Under the pieces are notes generated by a model that saw only the letters and a program-made list of their open reading frames with translations, did no database searches and was not told the origin of the DNA. Below, piece by piece: positions 1 to 9,900 of a DNA stretch of 64,000 nucleotides (positions are counted from its first letter, which is position 1; every line of letters starts with the position of its first letter). This DNA comes from Arthrobacter sp. zg-Y20. GTDB lineage: Bacteria > Actinomycetota > Actinomycetes > Actinomycetales > Micrococcaceae. The stretch lies in contig NZ_CP126241.1 in the NCBI RefSeq assembly GCF_030142075.1, forward strand, positions 1,178,001 to 1,242,000. Direction: 5' to 3'. The translations under genes were made by a program, and so were the position numbers.

Positions 1-161
1 GTCCTGACGTCCACGAATCAGCCGCCATCACGCTGCCGGGAATGGCGATGGAAGAACAGGTCACGTCGCCGCGGCACGCAGCCGGCGCAACGGCCGTCAG
101 CCCCGACGGCGCGGCCCGCGCAGCCGAAGGCGACGCCGAACAGGGAAGGGCCGCAACCTGA
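1..161 (+). CDS. 3' end of an unidentified protein (partial)
   Basis: The frame that ends with TGA at 159-161 is open back to the window edge (about 52 codons). It overlaps the next start codon as TGATG, the spacing of translationally coupled genes. The visible tail is alanine-rich and low in complexity and carries no recognisable domain. In related loci a PP2C phosphatase or another regulatory gene often precedes the FHA/kinase genes, but nothing here proves that identity. It is most likely the last part of the gene upstream in the same operon. Confidence 0.5.
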   Translation, partial: PDVHESAAITLPGMAMEEQVTSPRHAAGATAVSPDGAARAAEGDAEQGRAAT

Positions 162-1768
162 TGGAGGGGCTCCGCTACCGATCCGGCACCTGGATCTGCT
201 TGGTGCAGGACTCCCTCCTGTGCCTGCTGCCCCCGGATACCGGCGAGGACCGTGTGCAGGAGATCTGGTCCCTGCTCGGCACGAAGCCCGCTTTGGACCG
301 TGTGTTTTCCGCGGTCTCGGGTGGACTGGGCACCAACCTGGCGGACATGCCTGCCTTCGGTGTCCTTTCCCTGGGGGAGCGCCGGCACGTGTTGCTGCGC
401 GGTCCGCTGGAACTGCAGCAGGCCGGTCACAGCGAACCGGCAGCGTCCGGTGAATTCGTCACCACGTGGAGTGAACGTGTCCTCAGCGGGCCCGGTCGAT
501 TCACCATGCGCGTCACTGCTCCCGCCGTCGCTGGAGCGCCGGGGGCAGGTATGCTGCTGCCCTTGGAAAGCGGGATAGCACTGGTCTCGGTGCTTGAGTT
601 CGATTCAACGCAGGATGCCGGCCCCCGGGCCGGTGCTCCCGCCCGGAGCCTGCCCGGAGCAGGGGAACCCGGCGAAACGGCGCCTGTTGAGGCAGCGCCT
701 GTCGTTGTGGCGGCTCCGCCTGCTGCAACTGAGCCTGTCGCTGTGGCGGCTGCGCCCGTTCCGCCGGACCCGGCGGTTTCGGCGGGGCATGCCCCCGACG
801 CGGACGTCCGTGAGCCCGGCCGTCACCGGGAAGCTCCGCGGACCCCGGAAGCTGCAGAGGCGGAGAACCCTGACCTCGGACTGACCGTCCGCCCGCCCGA
901 GGAGACCGAGGCGCCGGCGGAAACGGTGGACCCCCGGGACACCCTGCAGCCGACCGCCTCCCTGCAGTCGACCGCCTCCCTGCAGACGGCCGCCTCGGCG
1001 TCGCCGGCCGGGCAGCTCATCGATTCCGTGCCCTGGCTCCGCAACGGCGCTGCCGCAGCCGCGCCGGCAGCGCCCAAACCGGCCCCCGCTCCTGCACCGC
1101 CGGCCCCTGCCCCCGTCCCTGCACCGCCGGCCCCTGCCCCCGTCCCTACACCGCCGGCCCCTGCCCCCGTCCCTGCACCCCCGGCCGCCACCGGCCTGGA
1201 CGTACTGGACCTGGACGACGCCGACCTGGACCACGACGGCGACACGATCATGAGCAGCGACCTCGCCAAGGTTTTGCCTCCGCCGGCGCCGGACAGCCGC
1301 CCGAACACGGCTCCCACGGTGCTGGCCCGCACCTGCCCCTCCGGGCACGCCAACCCTCCCACCCGGTCTGTATGCGTCCTTTGCGGCCAGCCGCTTGGCG
1401 AGGACCCGCAGCCGCTGCCCCGTCCGTCCCTGGGCACGGCAGTGTTTTCCACCGGGCAGGTGGAACCGCTGGACAAGAACATGGTGATTGGCCGGCAGCC
1501 TTCAGTGGCCCGTACTCCGGGATCGGTGATGCCGCGCATGGTGCAGGTGCCCAGCAGCGGCGGCGACATTTCACGCTCCCATGCCGAGATCCGCCTGGAA
1601 GGCTGGCACGTTATGCTGCGTGACCTGAACTCCACCAACGGGACCGTCATGGTCCGTGAGGGCCAGCTGCCGCACCGGCTAGGCCAGAGCGAGGCCGTGA
1701 TTGTGCTCGACGGTGACGTGGCGGAGCTCGGCGACGGCGTCTGGGTGCGGTTCGAGGGCCTGGCGTGA
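161..1768 (+). CDS. FHA-domain protein with proline/alanine-rich linker and zinc-ribbon-like motif
   Basis: The 535-residue protein has three parts. Residues 1-150 form a globular region without a recognised domain. Residues 150-390 are a linker very rich in Pro and Ala, with near-identical repeats of APAPVPAPPA type. A C-terminal FHA domain follows, with the typical GRQPS, SRSHAEI and NSTNGT motifs. Just before the FHA domain is a CPSGH...CVLCG cluster that resembles a zinc ribbon. FHA domains bind phosphothreonine, so a plausible partner is the Ser/Thr kinase encoded by the next gene, which overlaps this one by 4 bp. By context it is probably a scaffold in signalling to the type VII secretion locus. 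The exact role is unknown. Confidence 0.85.
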   Translation: MEGLRYRSGTWICLVQDSLLCLLPPDTGEDRVQEIWSLLGTKPALDRVFSAVSGGLGTNLADMPAFGVLSLGERRHVLLRGPLELQQAGHSEPAASGEFVTTWSERVLSGPGRFTMRVTAPAVAGAPGAGMLLPLESGIALVSVLEFDSTQDAGPRAGAPARSLPGAGEPGETAPVEAAPVVVAAPPAATEPVAVAAAPVPPDPAVSAGHAPDADVREPGRHREAPRTPEAAEAENPDLGLTVRPPEETEAPAETVDPRDTLQPTASLQSTASLQTAASASPAGQLIDSVPWLRNGAAAAAPAAPKPAPAPAPPAPAPVPAPPAPAPVPTPPAPAPVPAPPAATGLDVLDLDDADLDHDGDTIMSSDLAKVLPPPAPDSRPNTAPTVLARTCPSGHANPPTRSVCVLCGQPLGEDPQPLPRPSLGTAVFSTGQVEPLDKNMVIGRQPSVARTPGSVMPRMVQVPSSGGDISRSHAEIRLEGWHVMLRDLNSTNGTVMVREGQLPHRLGQSEAVIVLDGDVAELGDGVWVRFEGLA

Positions 1769-3363
1769 ACAAAAAGCGGGCTCCCGCACCACCTCCGGAA
1801 ATTTCCGGCTACCGCTACCTCCGGCATCTCGGTTCGGGCGGCTTTGCCGATGTATACCTTTATGAGCAGGACCATCCCCGGCGCCGGGTTGCCGTGAAGG
1901 TACTGCTTTCGGACCTGCGGACGGACAGTGCCAGACGCAGCTTCGAAGCCGAAGCGAACCTCATGGCACAGCTGTCCTCCCACCCCTACATCGTCACCAT
2001 CTACGAAGCGGACATCACCGACGACGGCCATTCCTACCTGGCCATGGAGTACTGCTCCCGGCCGAGCCTGGATATCCGCTACCGCCAGGGCGGACTGCCG
2101 GTGGCGGAGGTACTGACGCTGGGGATCCAGGTGGCTTCCGCCGTGGAAACCGCCCACCGCGCCGGCATTGCCCACCGCGACATTAAACCGGCCAATATCC
2201 TCACCACGGACTACAACCGCCCCGCGCTGACGGATTTCGGTATTTCCGGGACCACCGAAGGGGCAGAGGACGAGGACCTGGGCCTGTCCATTCCCTGGTC
2301 GCCGCCCGAAGCGTTGGCCGGCGGGCGGGCGGACGGCATCCGGGTGGACGTGTGGGCGCTGGGAGCAACCCTCTACACCCTGCTGGCGGCCCGGTCCCCG
2401 TTTGTGGTGCCGGGCCTTGGCAATACCCAGCGGGAGTTGATCGACCGGATCAACAGCCAGCCGCTGCGCCCCACCGGCAGGGCCGACGTCCCGGAATCGC
2501 TGGAACTTGCCCTGGCCACGGCCATGGCCAAGGCTCCGGAGTCCCGGTTTTCCTCGGCCTATGCCTTCGGGTTGGCGCTGCAGCGGATCCAAAGCGAACT
2601 GAACCTCGCCAACACGCCGTTCGAAGTGCTGGCCGAGCCCGATCAGGCAGAAGAGAGCGGGGAAGAAGAGGACCGCACACGCATCCGCCGTGTGGTCTCG
2701 ATTGACCCCGGCACTACCGCCCCGCCCCGGCGTGCCCCGCTGCAGCGCCCGTCCGTGCGCGAGCGGCAGGCACCGCAGCCGCCTTCGGTACCGGTCCCGG
2801 GGACAAATTCGGGCGGGCCGGCACCGCGGCAGCCGGCGGCCCACCATCCTTCAGTCACTGAGGGAACCGTGCTGCGTTCAGACTTGGCTGGAGCCAACGG
2901 TGAGGCAGCACACCCGGTTGCCCTGCAATGGCCCGAGGCTCCTCCGCGGCGCAGGAGCAAGGTCCTGCGCATCACAGCGGTGGCAGCAGCGGCTGCAGCC
3001 GTCGGCATTGTGGCTGCTGCCCTGCTCCTGCCGGGTGCGGAACCGAAAAGCGCGCTGCCTACACCGTCGGAGTCGGCCCGGGACGCGCTGGCCGGAAGCG
3101 AGGGCACGGTATTGCCGCCGGAATCGCTGACGGCGTCGGTCACCGGGGACGCGGTCGTGTTCGGATGGGAGAACCCGGCACCGCAGGACGGCGATATTTA
3201 CCTCTGGCGGACGGTCAGCGCCACGGCTAAGGGAGACCTGGTGCGCACCTCCGAGGCGCAGGCCAAGGTGCCAGCGGCGGGGCCGCAAACCTGCATCGAG
3301 GTGCAGGTGGCACGGAGCAACGGGAAGTCTTCCGCTCCGGTGGCCTTCTGCGCGCCGCAGTGA
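1765..3363 (+). CDS. Membrane-anchored Ser/Thr protein kinase (PknB/STPK type)
   Basis: A GTG start overlaps the previous stop (GTGA). The N-terminal 270 residues form a complete Hanks-type kinase: a glycine-rich loop (GSGGFADVY), the ATP lysine K45 in VAVKV, catalytic HRDIKPAN (H137-D139), DFG at D157, and an SPPEAL activation-segment end. A Pro-rich juxtamembrane linker follows, then one transmembrane helix at about residues 405-425. The last 105 residues would lie outside the cell and look like a small beta-sandwich (fibronectin-III-like, with two cysteines). No PASTA repeats are present. Its place between FHA genes suggests these are its phospho-binding partners and that it regulates the adjacent secretion system. 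Catalytic activity is well supported; the substrates are inferred. Confidence 0.93.
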   Translation: MNKKRAPAPPPEISGYRYLRHLGSGGFADVYLYEQDHPRRRVAVKVLLSDLRTDSARRSFEAEANLMAQLSSHPYIVTIYEADITDDGHSYLAMEYCSRPSLDIRYRQGGLPVAEVLTLGIQVASAVETAHRAGIAHRDIKPANILTTDYNRPALTDFGISGTTEGAEDEDLGLSIPWSPPEALAGGRADGIRVDVWALGATLYTLLAARSPFVVPGLGNTQRELIDRINSQPLRPTGRADVPESLELALATAMAKAPESRFSSAYAFGLALQRIQSELNLANTPFEVLAEPDQAEESGEEEDRTRIRRVVSIDPGTTAPPRRAPLQRPSVRERQAPQPPSVPVPGTNSGGPAPRQPAAHHPSVTEGTVLRSDLAGANGEAAHPVALQWPEAPPRRRSKVLRITAVAAAAAAVGIVAAALLLPGAEPKSALPTPSESARDALAGSEGTVLPPESLTASVTGDAVVFGWENPAPQDGDIYLWRTVSATAKGDLVRTSEAQAKVPAAGPQTCIEVQVARSNGKSSAPVAFCAPQ

Positions 3364-4262
3364 GTATGGGGTGTGCAGGCATGGACAATGAGGGGCGGAA
3401 CGGAACCATGGGGGAACCGTCCGGGCAGCCGGGCAACCGGATGAGGGGGAAAAGCATGGGGGAGCTTGGCATAGAGTACTGCGGCGAATGGTACGAGCCG
3501 GACGAAGGCGGAACGTTCAGCATTGGCCGGGAGGGCGACCTCGCCATTGACGACAACCCCTACCTGCACCGCAAGTTCCTCAGCGTTGCCAAGGACAATG
3601 GGATCTGGTGGCTCACCAACATCGGAAGCCGGATTTCTGCCACCATCGCTGATTCCGGCGGAGGCATGCAGGCGTGGCTGGCTCCCGGCGCCAGGATGCC
3701 GGTGGTCTTCGAACAGACACGGGTCATTTTCAGTGCCGGCTCCACCACCTACGAGTTTGACGTACACCTCAAGACACCCACGTTCCGGCAGGATCCGCTC
3801 AGCGTCGGCGACGGCGGGGAAACCACCATTGGCCCGGTGCTGTTCACCGAGACCCAGAAAGCGGTGATGGTCGCCCTGGCAGAGCCGTTGCTGCGGCGCG
3901 ACGGCACCGGCTACAGTGCCCTGCCCACCTCTGCCGAAGCGGCCCGCCGTCTTGGCTGGTCGCAAACCCGGTTCAACCGGAAACTGGACAATGTGTGCGA
4001 CAAACTGGCCCGCGTAGGCGTGGCGGGACTGCGCGGAGAGGAAGGCAAACCGGCGTCGAACCGCCGTGCCCGCCTCGTGGAACACGCAGTGACTTCACAG
4101 CTGGTGACCTCGGCAGACCTGCCGTTGCTGGACCAGCTCGCCGAGCGGCCGGAACCGGCGACGGGGCGGCAGTCCCCGGTGCGCGCTGCAGCAGGTCCAG
4201 TCCCCGGGGCGGTTTCCCCGGTGAGCCGAACAGCGGCCCGCGGAATGACAAGGAACAGCTAG
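3360..4262 (+). CDS. FHA-like protein with C-terminal helix-turn-helix
   Basis: The start is a GTG that overlaps the kinase stop (GTGA). An in-frame ATG at 3381 and another at 3456 (MGELGIEY) are alternative starts, and the latter fits where the folded domain begins. Residues 35-150 look like a degenerate FHA fold: FSIGREGDLAI, then NPYLHRKFLSV, then ITNIGSRISA-like strands. Residues 170-240 contain the segment SAEAARRLGWSQTRFNRKL, which looks like a helix-turn-helix and is followed by basic residues. The protein is therefore a candidate DNA-binding factor controlled by phosphorylation in the kinase operon. Its targets are unknown. The assignment rests on motif reading only. Confidence 0.7.
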   Translation: MSMGCAGMDNEGRNGTMGEPSGQPGNRMRGKSMGELGIEYCGEWYEPDEGGTFSIGREGDLAIDDNPYLHRKFLSVAKDNGIWWLTNIGSRISATIADSGGGMQAWLAPGARMPVVFEQTRVIFSAGSTTYEFDVHLKTPTFRQDPLSVGDGGETTIGPVLFTETQKAVMVALAEPLLRRDGTGYSALPTSAEAARRLGWSQTRFNRKLDNVCDKLARVGVAGLRGEEGKPASNRRARLVEHAVTSQLVTSADLPLLDQLAERPEPATGRQSPVRAAAGPVPGAVSPVSRTAARGMTRNS

Positions 4263-5432
4263 ATGTCTCCAAGCCCGAATCTCGTCAACGCCACAGCAGC
4301 ACAACGGCTGGGAGCGAAAATCCTCGACGCACTGCCGGTTGCCGCTTTGCTGGCGGCAGCTCCGCTGCTGTTGTCACTGGCCATGCCCGGCCGTGACGCC
4401 CTGCCCGTAGGTTTCGCCGCCGGAGGAGCACTCGCGGGCGGCTTTGCCCTCTGGCTGTGGATCTGGGAAGCAGGAACCGGGAAGACCCCCGGAAACCTGG
4501 CAATGGGCATCCGGACCACCAGTGAAGACGGGCGGGCCCCCGGCCTGATACCCGTCCTCTTGCGCAACGTGCTCCTGGCCCTGTCAGGTATCACCGTGGC
4601 CGGCCCCGTGGTGCTGCTCCTCTCCAACCTCTGGGACCGGAACAGCCAGCGGCAGGGATGGCACGACAAAGTGGCCCGGACCCTGGTGGTGGACGTCCGG
4701 GCAGGCCGGGATCCGCTGCTGACCGGCGGGCTCCATACAGCCGCCGGGGCGGGGCGGACCAGTCCGGCCGGTTCCCTTGTGCCGGCCGGTCCGCTTGCAC
4801 CCACCGCTGTCCCGGGGCTGGGCCCGTTGACGTCCGTTCCCGGTTTCCCCGCCGCCGCACAGCCGGCCCAAGGCCGGCACCAGGGTCCCGCACCCCAGTT
4901 CCAGGCTGCCCCTGTCGCGGCGCCGCAGTACCAGGCGCCCGCGGCCCAGGCCGTCCAGGCACCCCCGGCCGCACAGAGCATGCCGTTCCAGTCGGTACCC
5001 GTGCCGGCGTCAGCACCGACACCCGCGCCGGTACCCGCCCCGCCGGGAGTGCACCCGGACGAGGAACTGGAAATGACCCGGGTGGCCCGTCGCCGCCGTT
5101 CCGCCGGCATCAGGATCCGCTTTGATGACGGCAACTCCTCGGTCATCACGGGCACCGCCCTGCTGGGCCGCAATCCGGGCCCCAAGCCGCAGGAGACAGC
5201 GGATCAACTGCTTGACTTTGCCGATATGGGCCGTTCAGTATCCAAGACGCATCTGCATCTGCAGGCCGACCCGAACGGCATCTGGGTGACTGACCGCAAC
5301 TCAACTAACGGAAGCGCCGTCGTAACCGTCCAGGGGCTGCGCGAGGAACTCGAACCGGGCCGTCCGGTCCTGGCCCCGCCCGGCAGCACGGTCTTTTTCG
5401 GCGACCGCAGCTTCACGGTCGCTCCGGTCTAG
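4263..5432 (+). CDS. RDD-family membrane protein with C-terminal FHA domain
   Basis: The ATG lies directly after the previous stop (TAGATG). Residues 1-150 match the RDD family: the opening AAQRLGAKILDALPV, two to three hydrophobic helices, then the conserved WHDKVARTLVV segment. Residues 160-280 are a Pro/Ala/Gln-rich spacer. Residues 285-389 form an FHA domain with GRNPGP, SVSKTHLHL and NSTNG motifs. It is probably a membrane anchor whose cytoplasmic FHA head binds phosphothreonine made by the neighbouring kinase, linking signalling to the membrane secretion complex. It is the last gene of the plus-strand operon, 29 bp from the convergent operon. Confidence 0.85.
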   Translation: MSPSPNLVNATAAQRLGAKILDALPVAALLAAAPLLLSLAMPGRDALPVGFAAGGALAGGFALWLWIWEAGTGKTPGNLAMGIRTTSEDGRAPGLIPVLLRNVLLALSGITVAGPVVLLLSNLWDRNSQRQGWHDKVARTLVVDVRAGRDPLLTGGLHTAAGAGRTSPAGSLVPAGPLAPTAVPGLGPLTSVPGFPAAAQPAQGRHQGPAPQFQAAPVAAPQYQAPAAQAVQAPPAAQSMPFQSVPVPASAPTPAPVPAPPGVHPDEELEMTRVARRRRSAGIRIRFDDGNSSVITGTALLGRNPGPKPQETADQLLDFADMGRSVSKTHLHLQADPNGIWVTDRNSTNGSAVVTVQGLREELEPGRPVLAPPGSTVFFGDRSFTVAPV

Positions 5433-5461
5433 TTACCGGCACGGGCTTTACCGGTGGGGTG

Positions 5462-6487
5462 TTACCGGCCCGGCACAGCGCCGGGCTCACCGGCGCCCAG
5501 TGCAGCGGCGAGCACGGCGTAGGCCTCCACGGGATGGACACGCCCGGCAAGCGGTTCGGCGGGGTATTCCACCACCAGGGACTGCAGGGGCGCTCCGCCG
5601 GTGAGCCGCGACCCCTCTCCGGCAGCAGCCAGTGCCCGCTCGGGCCCGACGCCGGCCAGCGCCTCCGGGCCGAAAAGTGCGCAGCGCGGCACCACCAGGC
5701 CGGTGAAGCGCGCCGGCCGGTTCAGGTTGTGATAGCCGATGCCCTGGCCCAGGACCGCGGTGCGGGCGCGGGCCCGGTGGGCGCCGTCCGCGAAACGTTG
5801 CACCTGCTCCGGGCTGAGCGGATCCGGGCTGGCGGCCAGGAGCTCAATGCTTTCCAGGACCCCCCGTGAAGTCCGCTCCACGGTCATCACGCCGATGGAG
5901 CCGGCCGAAGCACGGCCGTTGGCCTCCTGCCTCACGGCGGAGCCCACCACCTCGAGCCGGGTGGCGTTGGGGGAGCGGTCATAACAGAACGCCGAGGCCG
6001 CGTCCACGTTCCACGGCTCGCTGACCGGTTCGCAGACGCCCCAGCCGCGCGGCGGCAGGCCGGTTACGGCGGCGAAAATCTGCTCGGTGAAGCTGCCGGC
6101 CCGGGTCCGGTAGGACGCCGGATGCAGGGTGGCGGCACGAACGTGTACGTAGCCTGTCTGGTTCGGCTCCACGGCCAGGAATTCCTCCGCCAGGGAATCC
6201 TTCGGAGTGAGGGAAACATCGGACCAGTCATATTCGCGTCCGGTCATCCCGTTATAGAGGGAACCCCCGGAGCCGGTTACCAGCCACTGGCCGCCTCCGG
6301 TGCCCAGCAGCTCGGCGAGCGGCAGGGTGATCCGGGTACTGCCGGGGGTAAGCAGCACAAAGTCCAGGCCTGCCGCAGCGGCGGCAGTGTGGGCGCGCAG
6401 CACCCAGGGGGTCAGGGCGGCCACGGGCTTGTCCTGGAACAGGACGGCGCTGGAACCAAGCACCAGGTCGAAGCTGGCCTCAGACAT
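5462..6487 (-). CDS. Accessory protein of the type VII locus (DUF6177-like)
   Basis: The 341-residue soluble protein has no signal peptide and no catalytic motif that I recognise. It starts at ATG 6487 and overlaps the preceding gene by 8 bp, so it is the last gene of the coupled operon eccD-parA-eccC. It resembles proteins found beside EccC genes in Arthrobacter-like genomes, recalled as DUF6177; that recall is uncertain. Strict co-location with the secretion ATPase suggests an accessory or chaperone role, but no function can be assigned from the sequence. Confidence 0.6.
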   Translation of the reverse strand: MSEASFDLVLGSSAVLFQDKPVAALTPWVLRAHTAAAAAGLDFVLLTPGSTRITLPLAELLGTGGGQWLVTGSGGSLYNGMTGREYDWSDVSLTPKDSLAEEFLAVEPNQTGYVHVRAATLHPASYRTRAGSFTEQIFAAVTGLPPRGWGVCEPVSEPWNVDAASAFCYDRSPNATRLEVVGSAVRQEANGRASAGSIGVMTVERTSRGVLESIELLAASPDPLSPEQVQRFADGAHRARARTAVLGQGIGYHNLNRPARFTGLVVPRCALFGPEALAGVGPERALAAAGEGSRLTGGAPLQSLVVEYPAEPLAGRVHPVEAYAVLAAALGAGEPGAVPGR

Positions 6488-6905
6488 TGTCGGCGTCCGT
6501 AAAGGGGGCTATGACGACGCCGCAGCACAGGCCGGCCAGGACATGGCTGAACCGGTCGGCGAGTTCATCCGTGGCGGGCTCCCCGCCCATGGCATGGATC
6601 TCCTGCCACCACAGGGGGTCATCCGGGTGCCCGTTGCCCCCCGGTGCGAAGAGGGCAGGCACTGCCGCTCCGGCCGGGGCGCTGACGGGTGCACCGGTCA
6701 GCAGCCGCAGGGCTTCCTCAGGTACCCGGACCAGGCGGGGCAGCTCCAGGGCAAGCAGGACCGTTCCGTCGTCGTCGAGTACCGCAAGCACATTGCTGTC
6801 CGCCCCCTGCCGGAGGGTGAGGTGGGGCATGGTCGCCACGAGCGAATCCACCACCCGCTGCTGCGTGGGTTCCTCCACCCCCAGAACCGTCCAGTCCCGG
6901 CTCAC
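6480..6905 (-). CDS. Small hypothetical protein of the type VII operon
   Basis: The 141-residue acidic protein starts at GTG 6905, overlapping the end of eccC by 4 bp (GTGA), and ends inside the start of the next gene. It has no membrane helix, signal peptide or known motif. The N-terminal half looks like mixed beta strands (TVLGVEEPTQQRVV, NVLAVLDDDGTVLLAL). Overlaps on both sides imply translation in a fixed ratio with EccC, so an accessory role in the secretion complex is likely. Codon use is like that of its neighbours. Confidence 0.7.
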   Translation of the reverse strand: MSRDWTVLGVEEPTQQRVVDSLVATMPHLTLRQGADSNVLAVLDDDGTVLLALELPRLVRVPEEALRLLTGAPVSAPAGAAVPALFAPGGNGHPDDPLWWQEIHAMGGEPATDELADRFSHVLAGLCCGVVIAPFTDADNV

Positions 6906-9900
6906 CGGGGCACTCCTGCCGACGGTGCTCCCGCGGCCAGGGCCTCGTCGGCGGTTTCGTTCCAGAACAGCTGCAGGGTTTGCACCGGCCGTCCGGGCTG
7001 GACCAACTGGGCCCGTCCCGGCGGCAGTGCCCGGGCACGGACACCGTTGATCAACGTCCCTTCACCACGGTCACCGGACAGGATGAGGGCCGCGGCACCG
7101 GAATCCCGCAGTGCGGTGAAGAAGGACTCGTACATGCCCCGGCTGGCGCCGCGCACGCGCCGGGACAGTATCCCGTGCAGTCCGATCTCCGGCGCCAGCG
7201 GGAGGAAGGGCGTCAGCCTGGCAAGCGGGGAGGAGCCGCCGGCAGTAAGCACGTCATAGTCATCGATCACCAGGACCACCCGGGGGAGGGCTGCCACTTC
7301 CTCCGGGGTGGCGTTGACGCGCTTCTGCAGTTCGCCGGCCACGGCAGAGGCCAACTGCTCGGCCAGGGCGGCGCTGGTCGCATAGCCGCCCAGGTAGGCG
7401 TCGGGGACCTCGTCGGCCAGGGTGCGGCGCGGGTCGAAGACGGCAAAGACAATGTCGTCGGCGTCGTGCTGGGCCACCATGCGCCGGATCACCGAGCGCA
7501 TCACGTTGGTCTTGCCGGCGCCGTCGTCGCCCATCACCACGAGGTGACGTTCCTTGCTGTGCAGGTCCAGCAGTTCGGTGCCGAGGTCGGTTTCGCGTTG
7601 CCCCAGCGGCACCGTGGCAGGCGCTGCGGGGGTGGGCGCGACGTCGGCGTCCACCACGGCTGGGAGCACGCGTACCTGCATGGCGCGCTCGTCGGTGGAC
7701 GCGGAGACCGCTTCCACCAGATCGCGCATACCGCCTACGGCGGTGTCCTGGTCAGGGTTGGAATCGATACGGGGCAGGGCGAAGTGGCCCTGCAGCTTGC
7801 GGTCGGTCATGGACCGCCCGGGGGTGCCCGGGCTCACCGACTCCGCCAGCTTTCGGCCGTGGGCGGATTCCCCGGGATCGGACAGACGAAGTTCCACCCG
7901 GTTGCCGAAGAAGCTCTGCTGGGCAATCCGGATTTCATTCATCCGGGAGCAGGTCACCACCACGTGGATGCCGTATCCGCCGCCGCGGCCGATCAGGGCG
8001 TGCACGGACTTCTCGATTTCCTCGAACTCGTCGGAGAGCTGCCCGTAGCCGTCCAGCACCATCACTATGTCGGCGCTGGGCAGTTCGGGGATGCTGCCCT
8101 GGGCGCAGAGCCGGCGCAGGGTGGGCAGCGAATCGATTTGGTACTTCTCGAAAATCCGTTCGCGCTGCGAGAGCATGGCCAGGATTTCATCGACCGTGCG
8201 GCGGACCACCTCCCGGTTGGTGCGCACGGCCACGCCGCCCACGTGGGGCAGGCCTTCCAGCGGAACCAGTCCGCTGCCGAGCAGGTCCACGGCGTAGATG
8301 CCCACCTCGGCGGGGCTGTGGGTCAGGGACAGGCTCGCCACGATGGTGCGCAGCGCGGTGCTTTTACCGGTCTGCGGCCCGCCGACAATGGCGGCGTTCC
8401 CGCCGTTGGCCGTGAGGTCCAGTTCCCAGATGCCCTGCCACTGCTTGGCGGGGTCATCCAGCAGGCCTACGGGGATTTTCAGCCCGCCGCCGGTGGCCAG
8501 CCGGATGCCCTGGCTCGTGACGTCCAGGCCGCCGGCGGCTGTATCCAGGGCAATGCCGCCGGGCAGCGGGGGAAGCCAGATGGGAGCGACGGCGCGCGGG
8601 AACTTGGCCAGCGTGTCCATCAGGGTGGAGAGCACGGTGGGGCCGGTGGTCCGCTTGGACCCGGAGGTGGACGCCGGTTTGCCCGCGTCGGTCCGGGCGG
8701 CGGCCGCGTCCTGGAGCGTGGCCGCGTAGCGCGGCACCTGCAGAACGGCCGGCTGCCCGGCGTCGTTGGTCTGCGGCTCGTCTTCTTCGTCTTCCATTTC
8801 CAGGGGCCCGGAAACGTAACCGGCCTTGAACCGGGTGTAAGTGGTGGTGTCCACCTTCAGGTAGCCGAAACCGGGCACCGGCGGCAGGTGGAACGCGTCG
8901 GGGGTGTCCAAGACCGTCCGGGATTCCGCCTCGGACAGCGTGCGCAGGCCGATGCGGTAGGACAGGTAGGTGTCCAGGCCGCGCAGCTTGCCGCCTTCGA
9001 TCCGCTGGCTGGAGAGCAGCAGGTGGACGCCGATGGACCGGCCGATCCGGCCGATGGACAGGAACAGCTCGATGAAGTCAGGGCGGGCGGTGAGCAGTTC
9101 ACCGAACTCATCGATGATCACCACCAGGTGGGGCAGCGGGGCGAGGTCCTTGCCCTGGGCCAGCAGTTCCTGCCGGTGCAGCTGGTAGTCGGTGATGTTG
9201 GCCAGGTTGCCGGCGTCCTTGAGGACTTCCTGGCGGCGCTGGATTTCACCGGACAGGCTGGCGTAGACCCGCTCGATCAGGCTGACGTCGTCCGAGAGGT
9301 TGGTGATGACACCGGTGACCTGGGGGGCGTTGGCGAAGGGGGCGAAGGTGGCGCCGCCCTTGTAGTCCACCAGCACCATGGCCAGCACTTCGGGGGAATG
9401 GGTGGCCAGCAGGCCAACCACCAGGCTGCGCAGCATTTCCGATTTTCCGGAACCGGTGGCGCCCACGCACAGGCCGTGCGGGCCGTGGCCGAACTGTGCG
9501 GATTCCTTCAGGTCCAGCAGGGCCGGGCGGCCGCGGTCATCGGGACCGAGCGGAACCCGCAGGAAGTCCACCTCGCCGCGCGGCTTCCACAGCCGGCGGA
9601 TGTCGGCTTCGTCCAGCCGCGGGGACAGGCCGAGCATTTCCAGGAAGCCTTCGGAGCTTTCGGAGGAATCGTGTTCCAGGGAGTCGGGCGAGAGCCGCAG
9701 CGGGGCGAGGGTGCGGGCCAGTGCGTCGGCCAGCGGGACCGGAAGCAGGTCCAGGGTGCCGGTCTCGATCACGGGCTCCACGGGATCGGCGCGGAAGTTT
9801 TCCACCCGGAACCCCTCGCCCTCTTCGCTGATGCGGATGGCTACCTCGCCGGGCTCTTCCCGGCGTTCCCGGACCAGGAACAGCGTGGTGATGCCCAGCG

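Noticed and set aside
823..2847. A 674-codon minus-strand open frame opposite the FHA and kinase genes
   Set aside because: The plus-strand kinase motifs are complete; this frame is low in complexity and lacks a domain.
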